A DNA stretch of 64,000 nucleotides from Aliitabrizicola sp041905595 (GTDB taxonomy: Bacteria; Pseudomonadota; Alphaproteobacteria; Rhodobacterales; Rhodobacteraceae): assembly GCA_041905595.1 (NCBI GenBank), contig JAYRKT010000018.1, positions 16,382-80,381 of the forward strand, read 5' to 3'. Positions 42,621-52,242 of this stretch are shown in pieces; position 1 is the first letter of the stretch; each line of letters begins with the position of its first letter. The notes under the pieces were generated by a model. It was not told where the DNA came from. It ran no database searches and saw nothing but the letters and a program-made list of their open reading frames with translations. Position numbers and translations under genes: made by a program.

Positions 42621-42851
42621 ATGACGATCTACGAAACCCCGGCGTTTGTCGCACCGTCGCGGCTTGGCCGCCTGTCGACCTCGGCCCCCGGGTTTATCCG
42701 GGCGCGACTGGCGCGCGCGGCGAAAGCCCTGCGCCTGAAGCGCGATATCGCGGACGTGAACGCGATGGACGATCACATGTTGCGCGACATCGGCCTGAAC
42801 CGGGCTGACATCAGCTTCGCGGTCCGCACCGGCCGGTTGCCTGACCGCTAA
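42621..42851 (+). CDS. DUF1127 protein
   Basis: 76 residues. The C-terminal ADVNAMDDHMLRDIGLNRAD is the DUF1127 signature (LxDHxLxDIGLxRxDI), with a basic helix before it (RARLARAAKALRLKRDIADV). GGAGA lies 6 bases before the ATG at 42621. Such small proteins are abundant in alphaproteobacteria and some bind RNA or influence phosphate and carbon metabolism; here role unknown. It precedes the OsmC operon by 144 bases. Confidence 0.85.
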   Translation: MTIYETPAFVAPSRLGRLSTSAPGFIRARLARAAKALRLKRDIADVNAMDDHMLRDIGLNRADISFAVRTGRLPDR

Positions 42852-42995
42852 GACCCGCAGTCGAAGACCCGGTCAGAAGGACGGGTCGGACTCCCTGCAC
42901 ATCGATGGCACGCCGGACGCACCGCTCGCAGACGCGAACGGGCCGGCGGCCTGCACCCTTGACCAACACGAACCCTGAACCTGGAGGAGAATTCC

Positions 42996-43595
42996 ATGAA
43001 CGACATGAATACCCTTGCCCCGAAAGCCAAACGCGAACCCGTGGCGATGAACGGAGTGAACACTCCAACGCTTCTGGCCACAATCAACGCTGTGGCTGGC
43101 CAGCCGGATCTTGCACGCTTCACCTTCCGCGCCGAGAACACCTGGCAGACCGGCACCCACAGCCAAAGCCGGATGCATGGTTTCTTCGGCGCGGGCGCAG
43201 AGCTGACCCACAAGGCGACCTATCTCGCCGACGGCGATCACCCAGAGGTGCTTTGCGGCGCCGACAACGGCCCCACGCCGGTCGAATGGCTGCTGCATGC
43301 ACTGGCGGCCTGCCTGACTTCTGGCATCGGCAACATCGCCGCCGCCCGCGGGATCAGGCTGCACAGCGTTTCCTCGAGCATCGAGGGGGACATCGACCTA
43401 CGTGGCATCCTTGGCATCTCCAACGAGGTTCGTAACGGCTTTCAGGACATCCGCATCAACTTCGACATCAGGGGCGATGCCTCGAAAGAGGACCTCGAGA
43501 AGATCCTGATGCAGTCGCGGGCGCGGTCGGCGGTTTTCGACGTCCTGACCAGGGGCGTGCCCGTTTCGGTCGGGATGAAGACACCCCAGGCGTGA
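42996..43595 (+). CDS. OsmC-family peroxiredoxin-like protein
   Basis: 199 residues. The two family cysteines lie in HPEVLCGADNGPTPVEWLLH and AACLTSGIGNIAAARGI. The N-terminal 40 residues are longer than in Ohr/OsmC. Members reduce organic hydroperoxides, or act on thiol/persulfide substrates. It starts an apparent operon with a flavoprotein, an MFS carrier and a cysteine synthase-glutaredoxin fusion. GGAGGAG lies 7 bases before the ATG. A hairpin follows the stop. Confidence 0.87.
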   Translation: MNDMNTLAPKAKREPVAMNGVNTPTLLATINAVAGQPDLARFTFRAENTWQTGTHSQSRMHGFFGAGAELTHKATYLADGDHPEVLCGADNGPTPVEWLLHALAACLTSGIGNIAAARGIRLHSVSSSIEGDIDLRGILGISNEVRNGFQDIRINFDIRGDASKEDLEKILMQSRARSAVFDVLTRGVPVSVGMKTPQA

Positions 43596-43601
43596 ATCGG
43601 C

Positions 43602-43635
43602 GCCGGGCTGCCCCCGCTCCCGCGGGCAGTCCGGC
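43602..43635 (+). terminator. Intercistronic hairpin after the OsmC gene
   Basis: GCCGGGCTGCCC / GGGCAGTCCGGC pair over 12 positions (one G-T) around a 10-base loop, 7 bases after the OsmC stop. No U-tract. Probably an attenuator or mRNA-protecting structure, since the next gene is only 22 bases further. Confidence 0.5.
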
Positions 43636-43656
43636 CCTCCATCAGGCGGAACGACC

Positions 43657-44904
43657 ATGAAGACCACCGACGTCGCGATCATCGGCGGAGGCCAGGCCGG
43701 CCTTGCGACCAGCCACAGCCTTTCGCCGCTAGGCGTTGACCATGTCGTGCTCGAACGGGGCAGGGCGGGAGAGCGCTGGTTTTCCCAGAGATGGGAGTCG
43801 CTCAATCTTCTGACCACGACCGGGATGAGCGCCTTGCCCGGCCTGCCGCATGACGGGTTTGACCCCGACGGCTTCATGCCGGCCGCCGATTTCGCCCGCT
43901 ACCTCGACCGTTACGCCCAGAGCATGTCCGTGCCGCTGATGAGCGGCGCCGATGTGCGGCGGCTTGCCGTCGAGGGCGTAGGCTTTGCGATCCAGACGAC
44001 CGTCGGCAACTGGCGCGCCAGGTCCGTCGTCATCGCGACCGGGGCCTGCGACCATCCGCGTCGCCCGGGCGTGGCCGTGGCGCTGGACCCGCGGCTCTAC
44101 CAGATGGATGCCGCCCATTACAGGCGGCCCCGCGACCTTCCCGACGGCGGTGTGCTCGTTGTCGGCGCCGCGGCGTCCGGCGTCCAGCTCGCCGAAGAGA
44201 TCCAGGCTTCGGGCAGGCAGGTCACGCTTTCGGTGGGCGAGCATCTCGGCGCCCCCCGCCGGTACCGGGGCAGGGACTTCTACCGCTGGCTTGACATGCT
44301 CGGGATCCTGGCAGAGCCCATCACCGATCCTGCCCATCGAGAGGCGATGCTGCGCCAGCCGTCTCTGCAACTGATCGGCTCGGCCGGGAACCGCGACATC
44401 AGTCTGGCCACGCTGCGCGCCCAGGGCGTGCATCTGGTTGGCCGGCTTTGCGGGACGGTGGGGCGGCGGGCGGAGTTCGACGACAGCCTCGAAGCCAGCA
44501 CGGAACTGGCCCATGCACGCAGGCTCAAGATGCTCGACCGGCTGGATCTTGCAATCGGCCACAGCGGCCTGCCGGCCGAAGCCGCCGATCCAGAGGCGCG
44601 CATGCCGATCATCGCCCGCCGCGACGCCGAGGCGATCGACCTCTTCGATCGCGGCATCCGATCGGTCGTCTGGGCGACGGGTTATGGCCGCAGCTACCCG
44701 TGGTTGCACCTGCCGGTGACGGACAGCCGCGGCGAGCTGCTCCATGACCAGGGCGCGCTCGCGGTGCCGGGGCTTTTCACAATCGGCCTCAATTTCCTGC
44801 GGCGGCGGCAGTCGTCATTCATCGGCGGCTGCGGCCGCGATGCGGAGGACCTTGCTTCGCTCATCAAGGCCCATCTCGACACCAGCAAACGCCGCGCCGC
44901 GTGA
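43657..44904 (+). CDS. FAD/NAD(P)-binding flavoprotein (CzcO/monooxygenase type)
   Basis: 415 residues. FAD site VAIIGGGQAGLATSHSLSPL, second nucleotide site VLVVGAAASGVQLAEEI, and ATG-type VVWATGYGRSYPWL. Resembles CzcO/flavin-containing monooxygenase proteins with roles in sulfur or cation metabolism; the substrate is not determined. It lies between OsmC and an MFS gene in one transcription unit. Confidence 0.85.
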   Translation: MKTTDVAIIGGGQAGLATSHSLSPLGVDHVVLERGRAGERWFSQRWESLNLLTTTGMSALPGLPHDGFDPDGFMPAADFARYLDRYAQSMSVPLMSGADVRRLAVEGVGFAIQTTVGNWRARSVVIATGACDHPRRPGVAVALDPRLYQMDAAHYRRPRDLPDGGVLVVGAAASGVQLAEEIQASGRQVTLSVGEHLGAPRRYRGRDFYRWLDMLGILAEPITDPAHREAMLRQPSLQLIGSAGNRDISLATLRAQGVHLVGRLCGTVGRRAEFDDSLEASTELAHARRLKMLDRLDLAIGHSGLPAEAADPEARMPIIARRDAEAIDLFDRGIRSVVWATGYGRSYPWLHLPVTDSRGELLHDQGALAVPGLFTIGLNFLRRRQSSFIGGCGRDAEDLASLIKAHLDTSKRRAA

Positions 44905-44931
44905 CACGCGCCGACTGCGAAGGGGTTTCTC

Positions 44932-46179
44932 ATGACACCGATCTCCACCAACCTGGCAAAGATCCGGCCGCGGCAAGAGCGGCGGCCCGGCAGCCTCCGC
45001 GGCAGTCTCGCCATTGCCGGAGCAACGCTTGGCATGGCCAGCGGCTTCGGCGTGATGATCCTGTCTTCGGTCTTCATGGGGCCTCTGGTCGCCGAGTTCG
45101 GCTGGAGCCGCGCGGATGTCAGCCTCGGCTATGTCTGTGCGGCCATGGGCATGGCGACAGGGGGGCTGGTCTGGGGACGGGTGTCCGACAGGGTCGATCT
45201 GCGCTGGATGCTGGCCATGGGCGGGGTCTGCCAGGTCCTGCCGCTCGCGCTGATATCGGTCACCTCCGCCCTCTGGCAGTTCCTGGCCGCGCACCTGCTT
45301 CTCGGCTTCTTCGGCTTCGGCGCGCTTTACGCCCCCTATGTCGCCGTGGCGAGCGACTGGTTCCCGGCCCGACGGGGACTGGTGATGGGGATCGTGACGG
45401 CGGGCGGTGCGCTCGGGCAGGGGGTCTTGCCCTATCTTGCCGAAATGCTCATCGCCGCGGGGGGCTGGCGCCAAGCCTATGTCATGCTCGCTGCATTGAT
45501 GGCCTGTGTGCAGACTGGCGTCTTTCTGAGCGTCCGTTTCCGGCAGCCTCGCCGATCGTCTGCAACGATGGCAGGCCAGGGTGCGACGCTGATGACGCCG
45601 CGGATGATGACGCTCGCATGCGCCGCCTTCTTCTGCTGCGCCTGCATGGGCATGCCGCTGGTCCACCTTGCGGGATTCGTGGCGATGATCTGCGGATCCT
45701 CCAGTCTGGGTGCGACGAGCCTTCTTCTGGCGATGGGCAGCGGGTCCATCGGGCGGATCGCCTTCGGTCTTCTGGCCGACCGCATCGGCAACGTTCGCAC
45801 CTACCGGATCGCCGCCTTCGGCCAGGCGGCCAGCCTGATGGTCTTTCCGGCGCTGAGCGACGCTCAGGCGCTGATGATCCTCTCGGCCGTGTTCGGTTTC
45901 GCCTTCTCGGGCAACATGACCTGCATGTTGCTGTGCATCCGCGAGGAAGCGCCGGCTCCCCGCCTGGGAGCAGCCGTCGGCTACATCCTCTTCATCGCCT
46001 GGGCCGGCATGGGCGCCGGGGGCTACCTGGGTGGGGCCTTCTTCGACGCAACCGGAAGCTACGACCTCGCTTTCCGCACCGCCACCACCTTCGGTTTCGC
46101 CTCCTTCCTGCTGCTGTCGGCCCTTGACCACGCGCCCGGCATCCTTCGTCGCCCACCTTCGCGTCCGGCCCGGGTCTGA
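44932..46179 (+). CDS. MFS transporter
   Basis: 415 residues with about 12 predicted helices; the N-terminus MTPISTNLAKIRPRQERRPG is cytoplasmic. DRVDLRWMLAMGGVCQVLPL is the MFS motif-A-like loop, and ADRIGNVRTYRIAAFGQ its C-terminal counterpart. It resembles the monocarboxylate/oxalate-type subgroup. Substrate unknown; neighbours suggest sulfur or thiol compounds. Confidence 0.85.
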   Translation: MTPISTNLAKIRPRQERRPGSLRGSLAIAGATLGMASGFGVMILSSVFMGPLVAEFGWSRADVSLGYVCAAMGMATGGLVWGRVSDRVDLRWMLAMGGVCQVLPLALISVTSALWQFLAAHLLLGFFGFGALYAPYVAVASDWFPARRGLVMGIVTAGGALGQGVLPYLAEMLIAAGGWRQAYVMLAALMACVQTGVFLSVRFRQPRRSSATMAGQGATLMTPRMMTLACAAFFCCACMGMPLVHLAGFVAMICGSSSLGATSLLLAMGSGSIGRIAFGLLADRIGNVRTYRIAAFGQAASLMVFPALSDAQALMILSAVFGFAFSGNMTCMLLCIREEAPAPRLGAAVGYILFIAWAGMGAGGYLGGAFFDATGSYDLAFRTATTFGFASFLLLSALDHAPGILRRPPSRPARV

Positions 46180-46218
46180 CGCGCCTCCCCCAAACCACAC
46201 CAACTGAAAGGAAAGTCC

Positions 46219-47712
46219 GTGTCTTCGATCCGCTCTTCCATCCTTGGCACCATCGGCAACACCCCGGTCGTGCGCATCAACAACCTTGCGCCCGAAGGGA
46301 TCGAGATGTTCGTCAAGATCGAGGCCTTCAATCCACTCGGTTCGGTCAAGGACCGCATTGCACTCGGCATCATCGAGGCAGCCGAACGAGACGGGCGGTT
46401 GCGCCCCGGCCAGACCGTGGTCGAGGCAACGAGCGGCAATACCGGCATCGGCCTCGCTCTGGTCTGTGCGCAGAAGGGCTATCCGCTGGTCATCGTCATG
46501 GCGGAAAGCTTCAGCGTCGAACGGCGCAGGCTGCTGCGCTTCCTCGGGGCAAAGGTCGTGCTGACGCCTGCGGCCAACAAGGGCAGCGGCATGATCGAGA
46601 AAGCCGCACAGCTGGCCGAGAAACATGGCTGGTTCCTGGCCCGCCAGTTCGACAACCCCGCCAATGCCGAGACCCACGCCCGAACCACCGCCGAAGAGAT
46701 CCTCGCGGATTTTGGGGCGGATGGACTCGACTATTTCGTCAGCGGGTTGGGCACGGGCGGGACAATGCTCGGGGTCGCCTCGGTCTTGAAGGAGCGCAGC
46801 CCTCGGACACGGATCATCGGCTGCGAGCCGGAGAACGCCCAGATCCTCGCCTCTGGCCGCTTCCAGCCGATGCGACCGGACGGGGTGCCCTCCGAAAGCC
46901 ATCCGGTGTTCAGGCCGCACCCGATGCAGGGCTGGACGCCCGACTTCGTCCCGCCCTTCGCCGCAACCGCACTGGAGGCGAGCCTGATCGACGTGATCGA
47001 ACCGGTGACGGGCGATGACGCGATCGCCTGGACGCGAAAGCTCGCGACGCGCGAAGGCATCTTTTGCGGTATAACCAGCGGCGCGACCTTTGCCGCCGCG
47101 ATGGCGATTTCGCAACGCGCCGCCCCGGGGTCCCGGGTCCTTGCCATGTTACCTGACACCGGTGAGCGCTATCTCTCGACACCGCTTTTTGCCGATATCC
47201 CCGAGGAGATGACCGGCGAGGAATTGGCCCTGTCGAACTCCACTCCCGGGCACCGTTTCGGGGGTTCGATCCAGGTCCCGATCGCACCGCCCCATCGCGA
47301 CCTGCCCGAAGAGGATGTTGCGGCGCTTGAAGCGCTGGTCGGCAGCGGCACCGATCCGGTGGTCGTCTTCGGTCTGGAATGGTGCGAATTCAGCTGGTCC
47401 GTGCACCGCTTCCTGCGCGGGGCCGGCATACCGTTCCGGGCCGTGAACCTTGACGCTCCCGCCTACCGTGCCGACCGCGCCGGCGACAGGCTGCGATGGG
47501 CGCTGCGGAACAAGGTCGGTTCGGCGACGCTTCCACAGGTCTTCATTGGCGGACGGCATCTCGGCGGCGCGAGCGATAGCCTTGCCGCATTCGAAAACGG
47601 CGGCGTGACCTCGGATCTCCGCGCCTTGGGGCTTGAAGTAGGCCAGGACATCCTGGCTGGCGCGACTGGCTTTTTGCCGAAATGGGTCCAGCCGCGCATG
47701 GCGGGCGCCTGA
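46219..47712 (+). CDS. Cysteine synthase fused to glutaredoxin-like domain
   Basis: 497 residues, GTG start at 46219. Residues 1-320 are a CysK/CysM-type O-acetylserine sulfhydrylase: PLGSVKDRIALGIIEAAERD with the PLP lysine, EATSGNTGIGLALVCAQKGY, the VSGLGTGGTML phosphate loop and ITSGATFAAAMAIS. Residues about 375-480 are a glutaredoxin fold with Cys in FGLEWCEFSWSVHRFLR (a monothiol-like CEFS), GSATLPQVFIGGRHLGG and the C-terminal helix. The fusion could channel thiol reduction into cysteine synthesis or use a thiolated sulfur donor. Last gene of the OsmC operon. Confidence 0.88.
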   Translation: MSSIRSSILGTIGNTPVVRINNLAPEGIEMFVKIEAFNPLGSVKDRIALGIIEAAERDGRLRPGQTVVEATSGNTGIGLALVCAQKGYPLVIVMAESFSVERRRLLRFLGAKVVLTPAANKGSGMIEKAAQLAEKHGWFLARQFDNPANAETHARTTAEEILADFGADGLDYFVSGLGTGGTMLGVASVLKERSPRTRIIGCEPENAQILASGRFQPMRPDGVPSESHPVFRPHPMQGWTPDFVPPFAATALEASLIDVIEPVTGDDAIAWTRKLATREGIFCGITSGATFAAAMAISQRAAPGSRVLAMLPDTGERYLSTPLFADIPEEMTGEELALSNSTPGHRFGGSIQVPIAPPHRDLPEEDVAALEALVGSGTDPVVVFGLEWCEFSWSVHRFLRGAGIPFRAVNLDAPAYRADRAGDRLRWALRNKVGSATLPQVFIGGRHLGGASDSLAAFENGGVTSDLRALGLEVGQDILAGATGFLPKWVQPRMAGA

Positions 47713-47810
47713 CAGGAAGGGCGGGTCGATCGTTGGTTTTGTCTGTCTGGACGAACGGCCCGGCCGGCACCCCCGAGGGGATGGCGATGGTCGAACGCGC
47801 GAATGGCGAT

Positions 47811-47852
47811 CCGATTGGTGGAAAGTCCTTGCTTTCATGCCACCTGAATCGG
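47811..47852 (+). terminator. Imperfect hairpin about 100 bases after cysteine synthase fusion
   Basis: CCGATT-GTGG-AAAG / CTTT-CCAC-AATCGG forms a long imperfect stem around 47811-47852 without U-tract. It may end the OsmC operon; the remaining 47713-47986 shows no gene. Confidence 0.35.
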
Positions 47853-47986
47853 TGAGACAATCACCCGGGCCGCAATAGGCCCCATGCGTCGGGACCAGCT
47901 TTGCGAGCGGGATCACGACACGCCATCGCAAAAGTAGACAGACCGGAGTTGACGAGAGTCAGTAGATCTGACCGGGAGGCAGGAGG

Positions 47987-48937
47987 ATGCATGATCCGCT
48001 CAGCGATGTCTTGCGCATGGTCCGCCTTTCGGGCGGGGTCTTCCTGAGTTCGGAACTGACTGCGCCCTGGAGCGTCGCCGCCGCGGTGACACCAGAGGAA
48101 TGCCTGACCTTCGATCTCGAGCCAGGCCAGATCGTGGCCTATCATTATGTGGTCAAGGGCAGCATGTATATCGCGGTGGGCATGCTGCCGCCGGTCAAGG
48201 TTTCCGCCGGCGAGATCGTGATGCTGCCGCGCAACGACCATCACGTCGTCTCCAGTTCGCCGGAATTGCCGCCGATGGTGGACAGGCTGGTGCTGCCGCC
48301 ACCCGTCGACGGCATATCGCATCTGAAGTTTGGCGGGACCGGTGAGGCCTGCCATCTGCTCTGTGGCTTTCTGTCCAGCAATGACTTCAACCCGTTGTTC
48401 GCGACGCTTCCGAGACTGTTGAAGATCAATGTCGCAAGCGTCGGCACCGGCGACTGGATCGAGTCCTCGATGCAGTTTGCGATTTCGGAACTGTCGCAGG
48501 GCCGCCCTGCGTCCTCCAGCATCATGTCGCGGCTGTCAGAACTGCTGTTCGTCGAGGCGGTCCGCAACTTTGCGGCCACCTCCGCCGAGGATGAAACTTC
48601 GTGGCTGCGCGCCATCGGCGACTCCCAGATTGGCCGGGTGGTGTCGATGATGCACAGGTCGATCAGCAACGACTGGTCGGTCGAGGCTCTGGCTCGCGAG
48701 GCGGGACTTTCCCGCACCGCCTTCATTACCCGCTTTGCCGCGGCCACCGGATTGCCGCCCATGAGCTATCTCAAGGCCTGGCGCCTGCGGACGGCCAGGA
48801 TCAGTCTTGCCGAGAGCCAGCAAACCGTTGCGCAGGTTGGCTATTCGGTCGGCTATGACTCGGAGGAGGCCTTCAGCCGGGCCTTCAAGAAAGAGTTTGG
48901 AATTGCTCCGGGGCAGTATCAGAAGAGGGCTGGCTGA
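47987..48937 (+). CDS. AraC-family regulator with cupin domain
   Basis: 316 residues. Residues about 1-190 are an AraC-binding cupin (LSSELTAPWSVAAAVTPEEC), residues 215-310 two helix-turn-helix units (WSVEALAREAGLSRTAFITR, QVGYSVGYDSEEAFSRAFKK). It precedes the hox operon by about 150 bases on the same strand and follows the cysteine synthase fusion, so either could be its target. RBS GGAGG upstream of the ATG. Effector unknown. Confidence 0.87.
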   Translation: MHDPLSDVLRMVRLSGGVFLSSELTAPWSVAAAVTPEECLTFDLEPGQIVAYHYVVKGSMYIAVGMLPPVKVSAGEIVMLPRNDHHVVSSSPELPPMVDRLVLPPPVDGISHLKFGGTGEACHLLCGFLSSNDFNPLFATLPRLLKINVASVGTGDWIESSMQFAISELSQGRPASSSIMSRLSELLFVEAVRNFAATSAEDETSWLRAIGDSQIGRVVSMMHRSISNDWSVEALAREAGLSRTAFITRFAAATGLPPMSYLKAWRLRTARISLAESQQTVAQVGYSVGYDSEEAFSRAFKKEFGIAPGQYQKRAG

Positions 48938-49083
48938 TGCGACTGGTCCAGGCCGTCGGCCGGATACGAAGCTGACGGCTCGTTCTTGCTTCAACTGATT
49001 TGTTGCCTCGCGTCACAGCCACATGCCAGAGTGGAACCGGAGGAGGCGCGGGCATCGCGTCCGGGACATGATGGGCGGCACCG

Positions 49084-50955
49084 TTGGGATCGTCTCGCGA
49101 ACAGGCAGGCTTGACGCAACCTGGTCCCTCGGACCGCGAGGGCCGGGCAGTCGCCGAGATTTGCGCCGCCTTCGGGAATGATCCACACAGGATGATGGAC
49201 ATCCTGCGCGCTGTGCAGGACCGCGACCGCTGGATTTCTCCCGAAAGCCTGGAGCAGATTGCGGCGCGGACCGGGCTGACCCGGATCCAGGTGGAAGGCG
49301 TGGCGAGCTTCTATTCCTTCTTCTCGCTCGCTCCCAAGGGCCGGGTGACGATCCGCCTCTGCGACGACATCGTCGACCGCTTCGCCGGGATGGAGGCGGT
49401 CGCGGCCGCGTTTGAAGAGGGTCTTGCCATCCGCATGGGCGAGACGTCGCGCGACGCAGCCTTCTCGCTGGACTACACGCCCTGCATCGGGCTTTGCGAC
49501 CAGGCCCCGGCGGCGATGATCAATGATGTGGTGGTGACGAACCTGACGCCCGACCGCGCGCGCGCCATCGCCGCCGCCCTGCGCGACGGGGTGGCGCCAG
49601 AGGAGGTGGCGTTGCCGGGATACGCGGCCATGCCGCCGCAAGAGCGGGTCCGGCGCATGGTGGCGGACAATGTGCGCCATGCCGGTGCCAGCCTGCTCGG
49701 GCCGGTTCCGTCCGACGCGGGGTTGCACGCCGCGCTCGACATGACCCCGGCGCAGATCATCGACATGGTCGAGGCGAGCGGCTTGCGCGGCTGCGGTGGC
49801 GCCGGCTTCGTCACCGGGCGGAAATGGCGGTTCGCCGCCGCCGAGCCTGCCGAGCGCCGCTATGTCATCTGTAACGCCGACGAAGGCGAGCCAGGTACCT
49901 TCAAGGACCGCGTCCTGCTGGTCGAGCGCCCGCACCTGCTGATCGAGGGCATGACCATCGCGGCGCGGGCGGTCGGCGCGACGGAAGGCATCCTCTACCT
50001 GCGCGGTGAATACGTCTTTCTGCGCGACCACCTCCAGGCCGTGATCGACGAACGGCGCGCGAAGGGCCAGCTGGGGCAGGGGATCGGGGGCGTGTCGGGC
50101 TTCGATTTCGACCTGCGCATCCAGATGGGGGCAGGCGCCTATATCTGCGGCGAGGAGGGGGCGCTCATCTCCTCCTGCGAGGGTCTGCCGGGCGAGCCCA
50201 AGACCCGCCCGCCTTTCCCCGTCAACCGTGGTTACCTCGGCTTCCCGACGGTCGTGAACAACGTCGAGACTTTCTGCCATGCCGCGCGCATCCTCGACCG
50301 CGGGGCGACGTGGTTCCATGCCATGGGAACCGAGGGCAGCCATGGCACCAAGCTTTTCAGCGTCTCGGGCGATTGCCTCAATCCGGGCGTCTATGAACTG
50401 CCCTACGGGCTGGAACTGGCCGAGCTTTTGCGACTTGTCGGAGGTGAAGACGCGGCAGCGGTGCTGGTCGGCGGGCCGTCGGGAACGATGGTGGATCGCG
50501 CGAATTTCCACCGGAGGCTGACCTTCGATGATCTCGCCACCGGCGGGGCGGTGATCGTGTTCTCTCCCCGGCGGAATCTGCTCGAGATTGTCGAGTATTA
50601 CCTGTCGTTCTTCGTGCATGAAAGCTGCGGCTACTGCACGCCCTGCCGGGTAGGGAATGTCTTTTTGCAGCAGGCCATCGGCAAGTTCCGCCGCGGCCTC
50701 GCCAACCCCGAGGACGTGGACTATCTGCGCGACCTGTCGCAGACCATCATCGAGACCAGCCGCTGCGGGCTCGGCCAGACCTCGCCCCGGCCGGTTCTGA
50801 CCACGCTCGAGAATTTCCCGCTGATCTATTCGGCGGTCATCAAGCCGTCCTCCGACCGGGTCCGAGCTTCCTTCGACGTCCAGTCCGCCATCGACACCGC
50901 GCGAAAGCTCGCCAAGCGGCGATCCTACATCTTCGACAGGGATTTCGGCGAATGA
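49084..50955 (+). CDS. hoxF: HoxF, diaphorase large subunit of NAD-linked [NiFe] hydrogenase
   Basis: 623 residues. NuoE-like N-terminal domain (about 1-165; YTPCIGLCDQAPAAM) and NuoF-like main part: FMN site GLRGCGGAGFVTGRKW, NADH region CNADEGEPGTFKDRVLL, AGAYICGEEGALISSCEG, and the 4Fe-4S motif ESCGYCTPCRVGN with a distant RCGLGQ. The NuoE-like part lacks one usual [2Fe-2S] cysteine (RLCDDIVDRF), as I recall is also the case in Ralstonia HoxF. The start is a TTG at 49084, the first possible after a stop at 49069; an internal TTG at 49111 is an alternative. The protein oxidises/reduces NAD in the cytoplasm. Confidence 0.92.
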   Translation: MGSSREQAGLTQPGPSDREGRAVAEICAAFGNDPHRMMDILRAVQDRDRWISPESLEQIAARTGLTRIQVEGVASFYSFFSLAPKGRVTIRLCDDIVDRFAGMEAVAAAFEEGLAIRMGETSRDAAFSLDYTPCIGLCDQAPAAMINDVVVTNLTPDRARAIAAALRDGVAPEEVALPGYAAMPPQERVRRMVADNVRHAGASLLGPVPSDAGLHAALDMTPAQIIDMVEASGLRGCGGAGFVTGRKWRFAAAEPAERRYVICNADEGEPGTFKDRVLLVERPHLLIEGMTIAARAVGATEGILYLRGEYVFLRDHLQAVIDERRAKGQLGQGIGGVSGFDFDLRIQMGAGAYICGEEGALISSCEGLPGEPKTRPPFPVNRGYLGFPTVVNNVETFCHAARILDRGATWFHAMGTEGSHGTKLFSVSGDCLNPGVYELPYGLELAELLRLVGGEDAAAVLVGGPSGTMVDRANFHRRLTFDDLATGGAVIVFSPRRNLLEIVEYYLSFFVHESCGYCTPCRVGNVFLQQAIGKFRRGLANPEDVDYLRDLSQTIIETSRCGLGQTSPRPVLTTLENFPLIYSAVIKPSSDRVRASFDVQSAIDTARKLAKRRSYIFDRDFGE

Positions 50956-51671
50956 GCGAGCTTGCCTTCCACATCACCATTGATGGGGTCCAGATCGCGG
51001 CCCGTCCGGGCCAGACGATCATGGAGGCGGCGGACGAGGCAGGCATCTACATCCCCCGGCTCTGCGATCACGAAGGCCTGCGCCATCAGGGCAGTTGCCG
51101 GGTCTGCACCGTCAAGGCGGGGGGGCGCAGCGTCTCTGCCTGCACGCAACCGGCCGCCCCTGATCTGGTCGTCGAGAACGAAACTCCGCACATGGTCAAG
51201 CTGCGCCGCGACCTCGTGGAGATGCTGTTCCACGAGGGCAACCACCTTTGCCCGATCTGCGAAGCCAGCGGCAATTGCGAACTGCAGGCGATGGCCTACC
51301 GGCTGGGCCTGACCGCGCCGTCGCGCTTTCCCTTCCTTCAGCCGACCCGGCCACTGGATGCCAGTCATCCCGACGTCGCGCTGGACACCAACCGCTGCAT
51401 CACCTGCGGCCGCTGCATCCGCGCGTCGCAGGATGTCGATCACAAGGGAGTCTTCGGCTATGTCGGCCGCGGCATCCACCGCCGCGTTGCGGTCAACGGC
51501 CCGGACCTTGCCCATACCGATGCGGCGATCACCGACCACGCCATTTCGGCCGAGGTCTGCCCGGTCGGCTGTATCATCCGCAAGCGCGTGGGCTTCCGCA
51601 TCCCGATCGGCGAGCGGGAATTCGACAAGGCGCTGATCGGCGAGGACATCGAGGAACGTCGCGATGATTGA
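50952..51671 (+). CDS. hoxU: HoxU, iron-sulfur subunit of the diaphorase
   Basis: 239 residues. [2Fe-2S] ferredoxin motif CDHEGLRHQGSCRVCTVKAG, His-ligated site EGNHLCPICEASGNCELQ, and 4Fe-4S motif CITCGRCIRAS with AEVCPVGCI. The gene overlaps hoxF by 4 bases and hoxY by 8. It passes electrons between HoxF and the hydrogenase. Confidence 0.93.
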   Translation: MSELAFHITIDGVQIAARPGQTIMEAADEAGIYIPRLCDHEGLRHQGSCRVCTVKAGGRSVSACTQPAAPDLVVENETPHMVKLRRDLVEMLFHEGNHLCPICEASGNCELQAMAYRLGLTAPSRFPFLQPTRPLDASHPDVALDTNRCITCGRCIRASQDVDHKGVFGYVGRGIHRRVAVNGPDLAHTDAAITDHAISAEVCPVGCIIRKRVGFRIPIGEREFDKALIGEDIEERRDD

Positions 51672-52233
51672 GGATCGCAAGCCCCGCGTCGCCACCGTTT
51701 CCCTGGCCGGCTGTTTCGGCTGCCACATGGCGCTGCTCGATATCGACGAACGCCTGATGGCGCTGATGAAGTTGGTGGAGTTCGACCGCTCGCCCCTGAC
51801 CGACCTCAAGACCTTCACCCGCCGCTGCGACATCGGCATCATCGAGGGCGGCTGCTGCAACGAGGAGAATGTCGAGGTCCTGCGCGAGTTCCGCCGCCAC
51901 TGCGATGTGCTGGTGGCGATCGGCCAATGCGCGATCATGGGCGGGCTGCCGGCCATGCGGAACGCGATCATGCATTCGGACGCGGCGCTGCGGGAATGTC
52001 TGGAAGAGGCCTACATCACCGGCCCCTATATCCGGAACACCGGCCATGCGATCCCGAACGACCCGGCGCTGCCGCTGCTTTTGGACAAGGTCTATCCCTG
52101 TTCCGACGTGGTCGAGATCGACTACCAGATCCCCGGCTGCGCGCCGTCGGGCGACATCATCTTTGCCGCGCTGACCGGGCTGTTGTCCGGAAAGTTCCGC
52201 GGCTTCGACCCGCACCTCATCAAGTTCGACTAG
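51664..52233 (+). CDS. hoxY: HoxY, small subunit of NAD-linked hydrogenase
   Basis: 189 residues. Proximal 4Fe-4S cluster cysteines in SLAGCFGCHMALLD, IIEGGCCNEEN, AIGQCAIMGG and QIPGCAPSGD. The short length without extra clusters is typical of group 3d small subunits. Overlaps hoxU by 8 bases. Confidence 0.93.
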   Translation: MIEDRKPRVATVSLAGCFGCHMALLDIDERLMALMKLVEFDRSPLTDLKTFTRRCDIGIIEGGCCNEENVEVLREFRRHCDVLVAIGQCAIMGGLPAMRNAIMHSDAALRECLEEAYITGPYIRNTGHAIPNDPALPLLLDKVYPCSDVVEIDYQIPGCAPSGDIIFAALTGLLSGKFRGFDPHLIKFD

Positions 52234-52242
52234 GAGCGGACC

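Noticed and set aside
44815..47115. Open frame of 766 codons on the minus strand
   Set aside because: Antisense to the MFS and cysteine synthase genes; composition is Gly/Arg/Asp-rich without motif.
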